Shown: in pieces, positions 23,115 to 31,011 of the stretch | Position numbering within the stretch: position 1 is the stretch's first letter | Layout: each line of letters opens with the position of its first letter | Source: Hellea sp. | GTDB lineage: Bacteria; Pseudomonadota; Alphaproteobacteria; Caulobacterales; Maricaulaceae | Assembly: GCA_020627655.1 (NCBI GenBank) | Contig: JAHDGM010000028.1 | Coordinates: forward strand, 1 to 32,863 | DNA length: 32,863 nucleotides | Direction of reading: 5' to 3' | The notes under the pieces: model-generated | Seen by the model: the letters and a program-made list of their open reading frames with translations, nothing else | Told to the model about the DNA's origin: nothing | The model's database searches: none | Position numbers and translations under genes: made by a program

Positions 23115-23765
23115 ATGAAATCGCCGCTTACGCTTTATATTGGAAACTATAATTACTCATCTTGGTCGCTGCGGCCTTGGCTCGTCCTGACTAAGGCTGA
23201 ACTGCCGTTTAATATCGAAGTTATTGATCTGGACATACCGGGTTATAAAAATAAACTGCTAGAATTGTCGGACGCTGGAACCGTACCTGTTTTGCAGGTG
23301 GGTGAAGATAAAATACCGGATAGTCTGGCGATTAGTGAATTTGCTGCCAAAGCAGTTCCTAATCTCTGGCCGAAAAATGCCGAAGATAAACAGCTCGCCC
23401 GTCAAGTTGTGGAAAAAATGCATACGGGTTTTGAAGCTATTCGGCGCGAAGCTCCTATGAATCTTCGTCGCCGTACATCCCTTCCCATGCCGCAGGATTG
23501 TCTGGACGACGCCGCTGAAATCGATGCCATGTGGTGCGATTTATTAGGACGTCATGACGGACCGTTTTTGTTTAATGACTGGTCTATAGCCGACGCATTT
23601 TACGCGCCAGTTGCCACACGTTTCGCCTCTTATGATTTACCGCGTTCAGTACGCGCCGATACCTATATATCGGAAATAATGAGCGATCCCGATTTCCAGG
23701 ATTGGGAGATGATGGCCTTTGCAGAAGAGCATGTTTTGCCTGAAACTGATGCGGTTAATCGATGA
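23115..23765 (+). CDS. Glutathione S-transferase family protein
   Basis: The 216-residue protein has the N-terminal thioredoxin-like GST fold with YIGNYNYSSWSLRPWLVL (candidate catalytic Ser in the YSSWS motif), GTVPVLQ with the cis-Pro, and DSLAISEF for glutathione gamma-glutamyl contact. The C-terminal helical domain carries FNDWSIADAFYAPVATRF. It conjugates or reduces with glutathione; the substrate cannot be told from sequence. It lies between prfC and apt in the same direction, with 59- and 15-base gaps, and may be co-transcribed with apt. Confidence 0.93.
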   Translation: MKSPLTLYIGNYNYSSWSLRPWLVLTKAELPFNIEVIDLDIPGYKNKLLELSDAGTVPVLQVGEDKIPDSLAISEFAAKAVPNLWPKNAEDKQLARQVVEKMHTGFEAIRREAPMNLRRRTSLPMPQDCLDDAAEIDAMWCDLLGRHDGPFLFNDWSIADAFYAPVATRFASYDLPRSVRADTYISEIMSDPDFQDWEMMAFAEEHVLPETDAVNR

Positions 23766-23780
23766 ATATACGGGGAAGAA

Positions 23781-24308
23781 ATGAACCTTAAAGACACAAT
23801 TCGTACCATTCCTGATTTTCCCAAAAAGGGTATTATGTTTCGCGACGTCACAACATTGATGACGAACCGAAGAGCGTTTTCCGAGGCCGTGATTCAGCTA
23901 TCGGCACCCTATCGCGAAATATTAATCGATAATGTCATTGGAATTGAAGCACGGGGGTTCATCTTTGGCGCTGCCGTTGCCTATGAACTGGACGCAGGCT
24001 TCGTGCCCGTTCGCAAAAAAGGCAAGCTTCCTTTTGATACATATGAACAGGATTACGAGCTTGAATATGGAACGGATACGCTGGAAATGCATGCTGATGC
24101 CGTACGCGGGCAGGAAAAAATCATCCTTGTAGATGATCTGATTGCAACGGGCGGCACCGCCGAAGCGGCTATTCGTGTGCTTAAAAAAGCCGGCGCAGAA
24201 GTGATGGGCGCGGCCTTTGTCGTGGAGCTACCTGAACTTGGCGGCCGTGAGCGTATTGAGGCTCTGGGTGTTCCGGTTCGATCACTGGTCGAGTTTGACG
24301 GGCATTAA
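23781..24308 (+). CDS. apt: Adenine phosphoribosyltransferase
   Basis: The 175-residue protein converts adenine and PRPP to AMP in purine salvage. It shows [22 protein letters not shown] at the start, [42 protein letters not shown] (the hood/flexible loop), and the PRPP-binding [11 protein letters not shown] at 117-127. The length is typical. The GGGGAAG ribosome site precedes ATG 23781, only 15 bases after the GST stop. Confidence 0.97.
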   Translation: MNLKDTIRTIPDFPKKGIMFRDVTTLMTNRRAFSEAVIQLSAPYREILIDNVIGIEARGFIFGAAVAYELDAGFVPVRKKGKLPFDTYEQDYELEYGTDTLEMHADAVRGQEKIILVDDLIATGGTAEAAIRVLKKAGAEVMGAAFVVELPELGGRERIEALGVPVRSLVEFDGH

Positions 24309-24404
24309 AGCTTGTTATCAAGGCATATTTGTTTTTGTTTTCCATAAAAATGAGAGAGTATTGCCCCCATACCCCGATCACTTTGGGATTATCAGGGAGC
24401 TCTT

Positions 24405-25055
24405 ATGGAAAAGAACATAGCGCCGCATAGTAAAGTCCGGGTGAGTAAACGCGCCCATTATGACGCCGAAACAGTCCACGATATTTTGGATAAAGGTCTG
24501 GTCGCTCATGTGGGTTTCGTTCTGGATGAACGGCCCATGGTTATTCCCATGGCATACGCCAGAGACGGCGACATAATTTATATTCACGGGGCCAAAGCTG
24601 CGCGCATCATCAAAAAGAATAAAGACGTCGCGGCCTGTCTGACCGTGACTCATATTGATGGGCTGGTTGTCGCGCGCTCTGCCTTTCACCATTCGGTGAA
24701 TTATCGCTCTGTGGTTGTTCATGGACGTCTGCGTGATGTTACCGATCCAGCTGAAAAAGAGCGGGCTCTGATATTGGTCACCAATCATTTATTACCGGGG
24801 CGGTGGGATGAAGTCCGTCCCATGACTAAAAAAGAATTCAACGCAACAGGCGTATTGGCGCTTGAGATTGAAAGCGCCTCCGCCAAAATCCGGACAGGTG
24901 CGCCAGTTGATGATGAAGAAGATTATGCGCTGCCGATTTGGGCCGGCGTGCTGACGGCAGAGCAGTCTCTTGGTGGTGTCGTTAATGATGATCGTAATAT
25001 AGTCAGCGAACTACCCGCGTCGATTGCTCTTGCCCGGCAGAAATTTAATCCGTGA
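24405..25055 (+). CDS. Pyridoxamine 5'-phosphate oxidase-like FMN-binding protein (NimA-like)
   Basis: The 216-residue protein has the split-barrel flavin-binding pattern: KRAHYDAETVHDILDKGLVAHVGFV, RPMVIPMAYARDGDIIYIHGAKAARI, NYRSVVVHGRLRDV and LPGRWDEVRPMTKKEFNATGVLAL. It resembles nitroimidazole-resistance/PPOX-family proteins rather than true PdxH. The likely cofactor is FMN or a related flavin, with an unknown substrate. Its TGA overlaps the GTG start of the MOSC gene (GTGA), so the two are probably translated together. The 96-base upstream gap holds only weak promoter-like matches. Confidence 0.88.
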   Translation: MEKNIAPHSKVRVSKRAHYDAETVHDILDKGLVAHVGFVLDERPMVIPMAYARDGDIIYIHGAKAARIIKKNKDVAACLTVTHIDGLVVARSAFHHSVNYRSVVVHGRLRDVTDPAEKERALILVTNHLLPGRWDEVRPMTKKEFNATGVLALEIESASAKIRTGAPVDDEEDYALPIWAGVLTAEQSLGGVVNDDRNIVSELPASIALARQKFNP

Positions 25056-25858
25056 TCGTTAGTGAGCTTTATATCCATCCGGTAAAATCCTGCCGGGGTA
25101 TTGCGGTCTCATCTGCAAATGTGGAGGCCCGCGGTTTGCAATATGACCGCCGGGCTATGATTGTTCGTCCTGACGGGACTTTCCTCACCCAGCGCGAATA
25201 TGGAAAAATGGCGCAAATCTGTCCGGCTATAGAAAATGATGGCAGCCTTAGTCTTGAAATAGGGGGGCGGTCTTATCCGGTTTGTTTTACCGATCAGCGC
25301 CTGGACGTCAGAATATGGAAGAGCGAGCTTTCCGCCATTGTGGCAAAAGATGATATCAACACTGTTCTGTCGGACTTCCTTGGGGCGCCCGCGCGGCTTG
25401 TTTACATGGATGATCACAGCGTTAGGCGCGTCAATCCTGATTGGGGAAATTCGCCGGTAAGCTTCGCCGATGGATATCCCATATTGATCGCGAATTCGGC
25501 GTCACTCTCTGCCCTGAGTGATGTGGCTGGTATCCCGCTGGAGATGCAGCAATTCAGGCCAAATATTGTTATCCATTCGGATCAGCCGTGGGCTGAGGAT
25601 GGTTGGGCCAGCGTGAAAATAGGCGATATTATTTTTGATCTGGTCAAACCTTGTACCCGATGTGTCATGACAACCCTTGATCCCATCAGTGGCATGGCGT
25701 CCCGTCAGCCGACCATGGACGCCCTGATAAAAACACGCCGTTCGAAAGACCCTCGGGTAAAAGGCGTGTTATTTGGCTGGAATGCTATCGCGAGGACTAC
25801 TGGATTAATTAGAGCAGGCATGTCGTCGCAAATACACTCCGATGTCAGTTCGTCATAA
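25052..25858 (+). CDS. MOSC domain molybdenum-cofactor protein (YcbX/mARC-like)
   Basis: The 268-residue protein starts with GTG 25052, overlapping the previous stop. An N-terminal MOSC beta-barrel (VSELYIHPVKSCRGI, EARGLQYDRRAMIVRPDG) precedes the MOSC domain with FRPNIVIHSDQPWAEDGW and KPCTRCVMTTLDP. Cys204 in RCVMTT matches the Mo-liganding cysteine of mARC proteins, which reduce N-hydroxylated compounds. There is no C-terminal ferredoxin domain, unlike E. coli YcbX, so it needs an external electron donor. The coupled flavin-type protein upstream is a candidate partner, by inference only. Confidence 0.9.
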   Translation: MIVSELYIHPVKSCRGIAVSSANVEARGLQYDRRAMIVRPDGTFLTQREYGKMAQICPAIENDGSLSLEIGGRSYPVCFTDQRLDVRIWKSELSAIVAKDDINTVLSDFLGAPARLVYMDDHSVRRVNPDWGNSPVSFADGYPILIANSASLSALSDVAGIPLEMQQFRPNIVIHSDQPWAEDGWASVKIGDIIFDLVKPCTRCVMTTLDPISGMASRQPTMDALIKTRRSKDPRVKGVLFGWNAIARTTGLIRAGMSSQIHSDVSSS

Positions 25859-25861
25859 GCC

Positions 25862-25876
25862 AAGGGTTACCCTTTT
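25862..25876 (+). terminator. Weak hairpin after the MOSC gene
   Basis: AAGGG-TTA-CCCTT directly followed by TT lies 3 bases after the MOSC stop. The stem is only 5 bp and the T run is short, so termination is doubtful. Confidence 0.35.
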
Positions 25877-25935
25877 CGTTCAATATCAGGATCAATGAAA
25901 TCCCACGACCATGTCTCTTTAAAATTAAGTAGCAC

Positions 25936-26349
25936 CTATATCAAAACCATCACAGTCATGACACCGAGCGCAAAATTACTCAGCATTCCAAATACATAAC
26001 TTAGAGTTCGTGGTCCCGGTGTCTTCATGCCTAGTTTGCTGTAATATACTGCCCAGAATACGAGCCTAAAAACCAGATGCGCAATAGCCAAAATGTTCAC
26101 CCATTTGGGCGACACGCCAACAACAATTGCGACAAGTAAAATACCAATAAACATTGGCAGGCTTTCTGTGGAATTTCCATAGGTTCGCAAAACGCGAAAA
26201 CTGTGCAATTCTGGACCGCCCACAATTCGGCCGGGTTTCTGACCGCCCTTTTCACTAAAGGCGAATACAGCGCAAAGGGCAGATTGCAGTAAGACAACCA
26301 GACACAATATTGTCAGGGCCAGAAGCGCTGGATGGTAATTTTCAAACAT
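25936..26349 (-). CDS. MAPEG family membrane protein
   Basis: The 137-residue protein has four membrane helices and the MAPEG signature RVLRTYGNSTESLPMF, with Arg and Asn/Glu expected to contact glutathione in this family. Family members act as membrane glutathione transferases, peroxidases or eicosanoid enzymes; bacterial roles are mostly unproven. It lies 66 bases downstream of the YCII gene on the same strand and probably shares its transcript and TetR control. Confidence 0.9.
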   Translation of the reverse strand: MFENYHPALLALTILCLVVLLQSALCAVFAFSEKGGQKPGRIVGGPELHSFRVLRTYGNSTESLPMFIGILLVAIVVGVSPKWVNILAIAHLVFRLVFWAVYYSKLGMKTPGPRTLSYVFGMLSNFALGVMTVMVLI

Positions 26350-26415
26350 GTTTTAATCCTTGTCTTTTGGCTATAGGCGGTTGCCGTGGCCTTTTATGTC
26401 GACTGGTTTATTAGA

Positions 26416-26727
26416 TTACATTTCTATTTCTTCGGCGATTTCTACGCTGCCGCCATTTTCAATAATTGGGCAGCTCTTTGCAGTTTCGCAGGCGGCATTT
26501 ATGTCAGCTGCACTGATAACCATATATCCAGAGATCGGGTTCGCTCCACCATTATCCACTGTTCCGCTGGCGCTGACTGTTTTTGACATACCAACAGGTG
26601 CGCCTGGGAGAACAAGCGTACTTCCGAGGCTTTCCATCCATTTTGCCCATTTCGCCATAACTGCCGCGCCTTCTTCCGGGGTTTCCGGCTTCGCGCCGCC
26701 ATGAAATGCAAAAACAAAATTTGCCAT
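26416..26727 (-). CDS. YCII-related domain protein
   Basis: The start is set at 26727 (MANFVFAFHGG) because AAAGGA lies about 8 bases upstream on the minus strand; the longer frame to 26787 runs through the operator. The 103-residue protein fits the YCII/DGPF group: MAKWAKWMESLGSTLVLPGAPVG, then GYMVISAADINAACETAKSCPII. The family is cytosolic and functionally vague, possibly enzymatic. It is the first gene of a probable YCII-MAPEG operon, divergent from the tetR-type gene. Confidence 0.85.
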   Translation of the reverse strand: MANFVFAFHGGAKPETPEEGAAVMAKWAKWMESLGSTLVLPGAPVGMSKTVSASGTVDNGGANPISGYMVISAADINAACETAKSCPIIENGGSVEIAEEIEM

Positions 26728-26771
26728 ATTGTATTCCTTTCTGTGTTTTGGCCAATATTGCAGCCGATTTA

Positions 26772-26789
26772 ATATGTTCAAGAACATAT
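26772..26789. promoter_or_regulatory. Perfect inverted repeat, candidate TetR operator
   Basis: ATATGTTC-AA-GAACATAT sits midway in the 100-base gap between the divergent YCII and tetR-type genes, 38 bases before the tetR ATG and 44 before the YCII ATG. On the minus strand it overlaps TTGAAC, which with AATATT 16 bases further makes a possible promoter for the YCII gene. Placement and perfect symmetry suit an autoregulatory TetR site. Confidence 0.65.
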
Positions 26790-26827
26790 ATAAATTTGTG
26801 GTATGAGATGCCGAGCAAGGAGAAATA

Positions 26828-27423
26828 ATGCCATATTCAACCGAACATAAACGTCAAACACGGGCTCTAATTATTGAAACATCTCGTAAGCTTTTTAACA
26901 GGCACGGTTTTACCGGCGTGTCCATTGATATGATCATGAAATCTGCGGGGCTCACCCGGGGTGGATTTTATAACCATTTTAAAAACAAGGAGGCCTTATA
27001 CGCCGAGGCTGTAGATAGTTTCCTGATGGGTCGCGGAAAGCGATGGCGGGATGAAGCCGGGGTCGACCTAGATAACTTTTGTTCGGAAATGGCAGAGGAA
27101 ATGATCAAAAGCTATCTCTCTGATGAACATTTAGGAGACATTGAAGGGCATGCCCTATGATCGCACTGCCCTCTGATATTGCCAGGGCAAATGGGGAAGT
27201 TCGAACCTCTTACCAAAAATTGTTAGAAGCCATGTCCGGACTTTTACAGAAATCTCTTGAGCTTAACGGAACCGGGAGTCGAAAAGAGGCTCTAGCATTA
27301 ACGGCCCAGTGCATAGGCGGCATGGTAATTGCCCGCTCTTTACCTAATGACGCCTTGGCCTCGGAAGTAAGATCCGCTGCACTGGAAGCCGGGATAGCGG
27401 CAATCGAATTTAAACCTAAATGA
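26828..27423 (+). pseudogene. TetR/AcrR family regulator interrupted by a frameshift
   Basis: Two overlapping frames together make one TetR protein. 26828-27160 encodes the DNA-binding half (110 residues; helix-turn-helix GVSIDMIMKSAGLTRGGFYNHFKNKEALY at about 30-58) and ends EGHAL. 27157-27423 encodes the ligand-binding half (MIALPSDIARANGEVR, CIGGMVIARSLPNDALASEVRSAALEAG). Restoring one base after GGGCAT at 27146-27151 would give EGHCP-MIALPSD, the Cys-Pro junction I expect in this subgroup. So a one-base deletion is likely. The ATGA at 27157 could allow the second half to be translated separately. A sequencing error is also possible. The GGAG ribosome site precedes ATG 26828. Confidence 0.8.
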
Positions 27424-27455
27424 ATGGACATACTGTGTTCGACTAATGTCCCTTT

Positions 27456-27467
27456 AGGAATATTCCT
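27456..27467. repeat. 12-bp perfect palindrome upstream of the gene at 27536
   Basis: AGGAATATTCCT lies 5 bases upstream of the candidate -35. It could be an operator half-site pair or chance. Confidence 0.35.
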
Positions 27468-27471
27468 TGTA

Positions 27472-27501
27472 TTGGCTTTCGATGTCTCATCTCGCTTTAT
27501 A
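27472..27501 (+). promoter_or_regulatory. Candidate promoter for the gene at 27536
   Basis: TTGGCT (27472-27477) and TTTATA (27496-27501) with an 18-base spacer. Partial match to the sigma-70 pattern. Confidence 0.4.
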
Positions 27502-27535
27502 AAGGATTCAGCTTTTTCGGGTAAAAGCCCCGGTT

Positions 27536-27994
27536 ATGAAGCCGCTATTTAGTAATTTTGGGCAAATTCTGGAAGGCCGCAGGTCTCAGGGTATGGGGAC
27601 GTCCAGCGGTGCCTTTAATGATAAAACGCTCGATCAAAAATCGTTGATTATTATCAAGCTGGCCAATCATGCATTTGGGAGTTTGGACCGGGTTTTGATC
27701 ACGGCTATCGAGCGGGACCTGCAATTGCGTCCAGAGCAGCGCAGAAATATTCATGGCGAAATTGCGAAGCTCGCCGGTACATCGGAAAACATAAAAACTA
27801 TTGTGCGGCCCATAGTTCACAAGAGGGATCATAATTCCGCTCATGCTCTATTTTGCAAACTTTGCGAAATTGCGAGCCATAGTCAGCGCTATGATATGTC
27901 AGTTTTGAAAAAACTCGTTGCTATAGGTAAAGCGCTCAGATTATCTCGGGACGAGATTTACCGCCTGATCGCAAAGCACCAATTAGCGATCTAG
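27536..27994 (+). CDS. Hypothetical helical protein, weakly TerB-like
   Basis: The 152-residue soluble, mostly helical product starts at ATG 27536. The C-terminal half (ALFCKLCEIASHSQRYDMSVLKKLVAIGKALRL, then SRDEIYRLIAKHQ) recalls the TerB/DjlA-N type of helical domain, where a helix about the early cell-state residues is followed by a late LSxxE-type helix. The acidic metal-binding residues of TerB are not evident, so this is a weak resemblance. No family firmly recognised. A promoter-like pair and a 12-bp palindrome precede it. It converges on ychF with a single base between the stop codons. Confidence 0.72.
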   Translation: MKPLFSNFGQILEGRRSQGMGTSSGAFNDKTLDQKSLIIIKLANHAFGSLDRVLITAIERDLQLRPEQRRNIHGEIAKLAGTSENIKTIVRPIVHKRDHNSAHALFCKLCEIASHSQRYDMSVLKKLVAIGKALRLSRDEIYRLIAKHQLAI

Positions 27995-27995
27995 T

Positions 27996-29093
27996 CTAAA
28001 CGTTGAATTTAAACAGCATGATGTCGCCGTCTTTGACGATATAGTCTTTGCCTTCCTGGCGGACTTTACCTGCTTCTTTGGCGCCTTGTTCGCCGCCAAA
28101 TTCCACATAATCATCATAGGCGGTTGTTTCGGCCCGGATAAAACCTTTTTCAAAATCCGTATGGATGACGCCCGCACATTGCGGCGCGGTCCATCCTTCA
28201 TGGAATGTCCAGGCGCGGGCTTCCTTGGGACCGGCCGTGAAATAGGTTTTCAGCCCCAGCAGGTTATAACCGGCTTGAATGAGCCTGTTCAGGCCCGGCT
28301 CCGTAAGGCCTAATGTCTCAAGATATTCAGCCCGTTCTTCACCATCCAGTAAAGCCAATTCTGATTCAATCTGTGCTGATATGACCACGGCCTGCGCGCC
28401 TTCGGCCTTGGCGTGCTCGATGACTTTTGCTGAATAGGCATTTCCGTCGGCTGCGCTGTCTTCATCGACGTTACAAACATACATGACTTTTTTAGCGGTC
28501 AGAAGCTGGAGCATTCTCCATTCTTTTTCTTCATCCTTGTCAATATCGGCATAACGTGCCGGTTTGCCGTCTTCAAGAACAGCGAGAGCCTTATCGACGA
28601 GTGTCAGTGTCAATTTGCTGTCTTTGTCGCCCTGTTTGGCTTTTTTCTCGAGGGCAGGGCGGCGCTTTTCAAGGCTTTCCATATCGGCGAGCATCAACTC
28701 GGTCTGGACCGTATCAAGATCGGCCAGTGGATCAATTTTTCCGTCCACATGTGTGATGTCTTCATCGTCAAAACACCGCAATACATAAAGGACAGCGTCG
28801 GTTTCGCGGATATTGGCCAAAAACTGATTGCCAAGGCCTTCGCCTTTGGAGGCACCTCGCACAAGGCCTGCAATATCGACAAAGTTCATCCGCGCCGGAA
28901 TTTTCTGAGCAGAACCTGCGATACTGGCGATGTCATCCAGCCTGTTTTCCGGTACGGCCACATCGCCCACATTAGGTTCGATTGTACAAAACGGATAATT
29001 TGCCGCCTGCGCATTGGCCGTTTGTGTAAGGGCATTAAAAAGTGTGGATTTACCCACATTGGGTAAGCCTACGATTCCGCATTTAAATCCCAT
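27996..29093 (-). CDS. ychF: Ribosome-binding ATPase YchF (OLA1 family)
   Basis: The 365-residue protein has the P-loop GLPNVGKST (9-17), the G2/G3 region DIAGLVRGASKGEGLGNQFLANIRE, a coiled-coil-like insertion (DMESLEKRRPALEKKAKQGD), the altered G4 YVCNVDED (NVDE in place of NKxD, which marks ATP preference in this family), and a C-terminal TGS domain (LKTYFTAGPKEARAWTFHEG). The length is typical. Its ATG directly follows the pth stop (TAAATG). Confidence 0.97.
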   Translation of the reverse strand: MGFKCGIVGLPNVGKSTLFNALTQTANAQAANYPFCTIEPNVGDVAVPENRLDDIASIAGSAQKIPARMNFVDIAGLVRGASKGEGLGNQFLANIRETDAVLYVLRCFDDEDITHVDGKIDPLADLDTVQTELMLADMESLEKRRPALEKKAKQGDKDSKLTLTLVDKALAVLEDGKPARYADIDKDEEKEWRMLQLLTAKKVMYVCNVDEDSAADGNAYSAKVIEHAKAEGAQAVVISAQIESELALLDGEERAEYLETLGLTEPGLNRLIQAGYNLLGLKTYFTAGPKEARAWTFHEGWTAPQCAGVIHTDFEKGFIRAETTAYDDYVEFGGEQGAKEAGKVRQEGKDYIVKDGDIMLFKFNV

Positions 29094-29702
29094 TTATCCG
29101 TTCCTTCTGGATTTAGCACCGGGCGGGGGTGCCAGCCGATCAACTTCGGTCTGGTATTTGTCATGAGCCCCATCAGCAAGTCTATCGGCGGCGCGGGCGA
29201 GGGCGTCAATATAGTCCTCTACCCAGACTTTTTCAGACTTTGCAAAATCTGATAATACATAGCCGTGAACTTTATTTTTTTGTCCGGGATGACCAATCCC
29301 GAGACGCGCGCGGTGAAAGTCTTCGCCTACATGCTGGCGAATAGAGCGTAAGCCGTTGTGGCCTGCTATGCCGCCGCCGGTTTTCATGCGCAGTTTTCCC
29401 GGAGCCAGGTCAAGCTCATCATGGAAGACTGTAACTTTATCGATCGGGATTTTGTAAAACTGCATGGCCTGCTGAACAGAGCGGCCGGACTCATTCATAA
29501 AGGTTTGAGGTTTCAGCAGCAGGACTTTGATGGGGCGTCCATCGACGGAAATACTTCCCTCGCGGATTAAGCCTTTGAATTTTGATTTTTCGGGTGTGAA
29601 GCCATGGGTGTCGCCAATAGCGTCAATTGCCATAAACCCAATATTATGGCGGTTCCCGGCATATTTATCACCGGGATTCCCAAGTCCGACCCAAAGTAAC
29701 AT
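29094..29702 (-). CDS. pth: Peptidyl-tRNA hydrolase
   Basis: The start is set at 29702 (MLLWVGLGNPG); 12 upstream codons are not family-like. The 202-residue enzyme releases tRNA from prematurely freed peptidyl-tRNA. Key residues are visible: Asn9 in GLGNPG, His19 in NRHNIGF, NESG near 70, and Asp95 in VFHDELDL. GGGIAGHNGLRSI and RARLGIGHPG follow. The C-terminus is Arg-rich. The gene abuts ychF and is 47 bases after rplY, the common bacterial order rplY-pth-ychF. Confidence 0.97.
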   Translation of the reverse strand: MLLWVGLGNPGDKYAGNRHNIGFMAIDAIGDTHGFTPEKSKFKGLIREGSISVDGRPIKVLLLKPQTFMNESGRSVQQAMQFYKIPIDKVTVFHDELDLAPGKLRMKTGGGIAGHNGLRSIRQHVGEDFHRARLGIGHPGQKNKVHGYVLSDFAKSEKVWVEDYIDALARAADRLADGAHDKYQTEVDRLAPPPGAKSRRNG

Positions 29703-29749
29703 ATTCTGTGACTCAGCCCCTCGAAAGAGGCGGCGCAAAAACGCGAAAA

Positions 29750-30394
29750 TTACGCGTCTCCGCCTTCGGCTGCTTCGCCTTCAGCGGCTTCGGCTTCTTG
29801 GCCGTCTGCCGCATTTGCATCTGCCTCTTTAGAGGCGCGTGAGCTGACGATTGTAGCAATTGTAAAGTCGCGATCGATTGATGGCTTTACATTTTCCGGC
29901 AGTGTCACTTCGCTGATGTGCAGGCTGTCCCCGATTTCCATTTTAGAAACATCGACGGTGATACTGTCTGGAATTTTGCCAGCAGGACATTTGACTTCAA
30001 TCGCGTGACGCACAACATTTAGCGTACCGCCGATTTTGAGGCCCGGAGAATCTTCTTCACCGACAAAATCAACACTGACTTCAACTTCAATGATGGTTTT
30101 CTCAGTCACGCGGTACAGATCAACATGTACAGGCATATCGGAAACAGGGTGGAACTGAACGTCTTTAGTGAGGACTTTCTGTTTTTCACCTTTGTGAGAT
30201 ATTTCAATCATGTTTGAAAGGAACTGGCCGGAGTTAAGGGCTTTTAGCACTTCATTCTTGCGTAGAACTACGGCAACAGCATCTTTATCTCCGCCATAAA
30301 TAACAGCAGGGATTTCGTTATTGCGTCGGGCTTCGCGGGCAGAGCCGGTTCCGGTTGTTTCTCTTACCACAACATCTAGGCAGATATCGCTCAT
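29750..30394 (-). CDS. rplY: 50S ribosomal protein L25, long Ctc/TL5 form
   Basis: The start is set at 30394 (MSDICLDVVV), with AAGGACG upstream on the minus strand; nine earlier codons are dropped. The 214-residue protein has the N-terminal 5S-rRNA-binding L25 domain (GTGSAREARRNNEIPAVIYGG, FLSNMIEISHKGEKQKVLTKDVQFHPVSDMPVHVDLYRV) and the C-terminal TL5 beta domain (VRHAIEVKCPAGKIPDSITVDVS). It ends in an acidic Ala/Glu/Gly-rich tail (about 190-214). It is the first gene of the rplY-pth-ychF operon. Confidence 0.97.
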   Translation of the reverse strand: MSDICLDVVVRETTGTGSAREARRNNEIPAVIYGGDKDAVAVVLRKNEVLKALNSGQFLSNMIEISHKGEKQKVLTKDVQFHPVSDMPVHVDLYRVTEKTIIEVEVSVDFVGEEDSPGLKIGGTLNVVRHAIEVKCPAGKIPDSITVDVSKMEIGDSLHISEVTLPENVKPSIDRDFTIATIVSSRASKEADANAADGQEAEAAEGEAAEGGDA

Positions 30395-30405
30395 CGTCTT
30401 CGTCC

Positions 30406-30449
30406 TTATATAATGTCCCAAATGGGAAAAAGGGCTATTTCTTATATAA
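30406..30449 (-). promoter_or_regulatory. rplY leader with paired TTATATAA boxes and a small hairpin
   Basis: TTATATAA occurs at 30406-30413 and 30442-30449. Between them TCCCA-AA-TGGGA (30416-30427) can form a small hairpin. The box at 30442 is a plausible -10 for the minus-strand operon, although no good -35 was found. The hairpin lies 22 bases before the rplY ATG, where an autoregulatory or translation-control element could sit. Confidence 0.35.
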
Positions 30450-30499
30450 AATGACCGCCCCGAGCATAAATTTGGAGCGGTAAATAAGAGATTCCCTCG

Positions 30500-30555
30500 A
30501 ATTCAGCGCGCTCATTAGCGAAAGCCCTTTGAAAAGGCAAGTAAAATTCAGCGCG
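30500..30555. repeat. Pair of 11-bp direct repeats in the rplY upstream region
   Basis: AATTCAGCGCG occurs at 30500-30510 and 30545-30555. Between them are small hairpins (CGCT-CATT-AGCG and CCTTT-GA-AAAGG). With the CtrA-like site at 30604 these are the only features I see in the roughly 300-base divergent gap. Confidence 0.45.
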
Positions 30556-30603
30556 GCTTTACAGCTGTTTGCCGTAAAAAATGGCTGTTGCAAGCATAAA
30601 ATC

Positions 30604-30618
30604 TTAACAAAGTGTTAA
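30604..30618. promoter_or_regulatory. CtrA-like TTAA-N7-TTAA motif
   Basis: TTAA (30604-30607), 7 bases, TTAA (30615-30618). The base after the second half-site is A, not the preferred C, on both strands. It lies 75 bases before the gene at 30693 and far upstream of rplY. Confidence 0.35.
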
Positions 30619-30692
30619 AATCTGCCTATTCTGGCCCAGGCCTTGCGTAATAAAACCGCAAAAGAGCAATATATTGAGAGATTTGGCAGAAT

Positions 30693-31010
30693 ATGGAACA
30701 CCTAGGCCCAGTATTAACAATGTCCCTAATCACTTTAGTCGCCACGGGTTTATTTTTGATGCCTGTTAAGTATCGGATTTCCTCTGATTTGGTGAACTTC
30801 TACTGGAGGGGATTTTGGATGTTTCTGGCACTGATAGCCTTTGTGGCAGGTGGGTCAACGACCTTATCGCTTGCTGGATATCAGGTGGATCCTCTCTCTA
30901 TAGCCGTGCTTACAGGTATTTTGAGCGCCTATGTTGGCTTCGTAGTATTCGCATGGTTCCGCCTGTGCGGCGCTGCTCTTATGCTAGGCCTTCGCGGAAA
31001 ACGCAGCTAA
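30693..31010 (+). CDS. Hypothetical small membrane protein
   Basis: The 105-residue product has three hydrophobic helices (about 7-24, 40-62, 70-95) with short loops and a basic C-terminus (LRGKRS). I do not recognise a family. The ribosome site before ATG 30693 is poor, and a second in-frame ATG at 30720 is possible. A CtrA-like motif lies upstream. Its stop is one base from the convergent stop of the PAN gene. Confidence 0.7.
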   Translation: MEHLGPVLTMSLITLVATGLFLMPVKYRISSDLVNFYWRGFWMFLALIAFVAGGSTTLSLAGYQVDPLSIAVLTGILSAYVGFVVFAWFRLCGAALMLGLRGKRS

Positions 31011-31011
31011 G

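Noticed and set aside
26360-26704. 114-residue plus-strand frame over the YCII gene
   Set aside because: Antisense to a clear YCII gene and without a ribosome site or recognisable domain.
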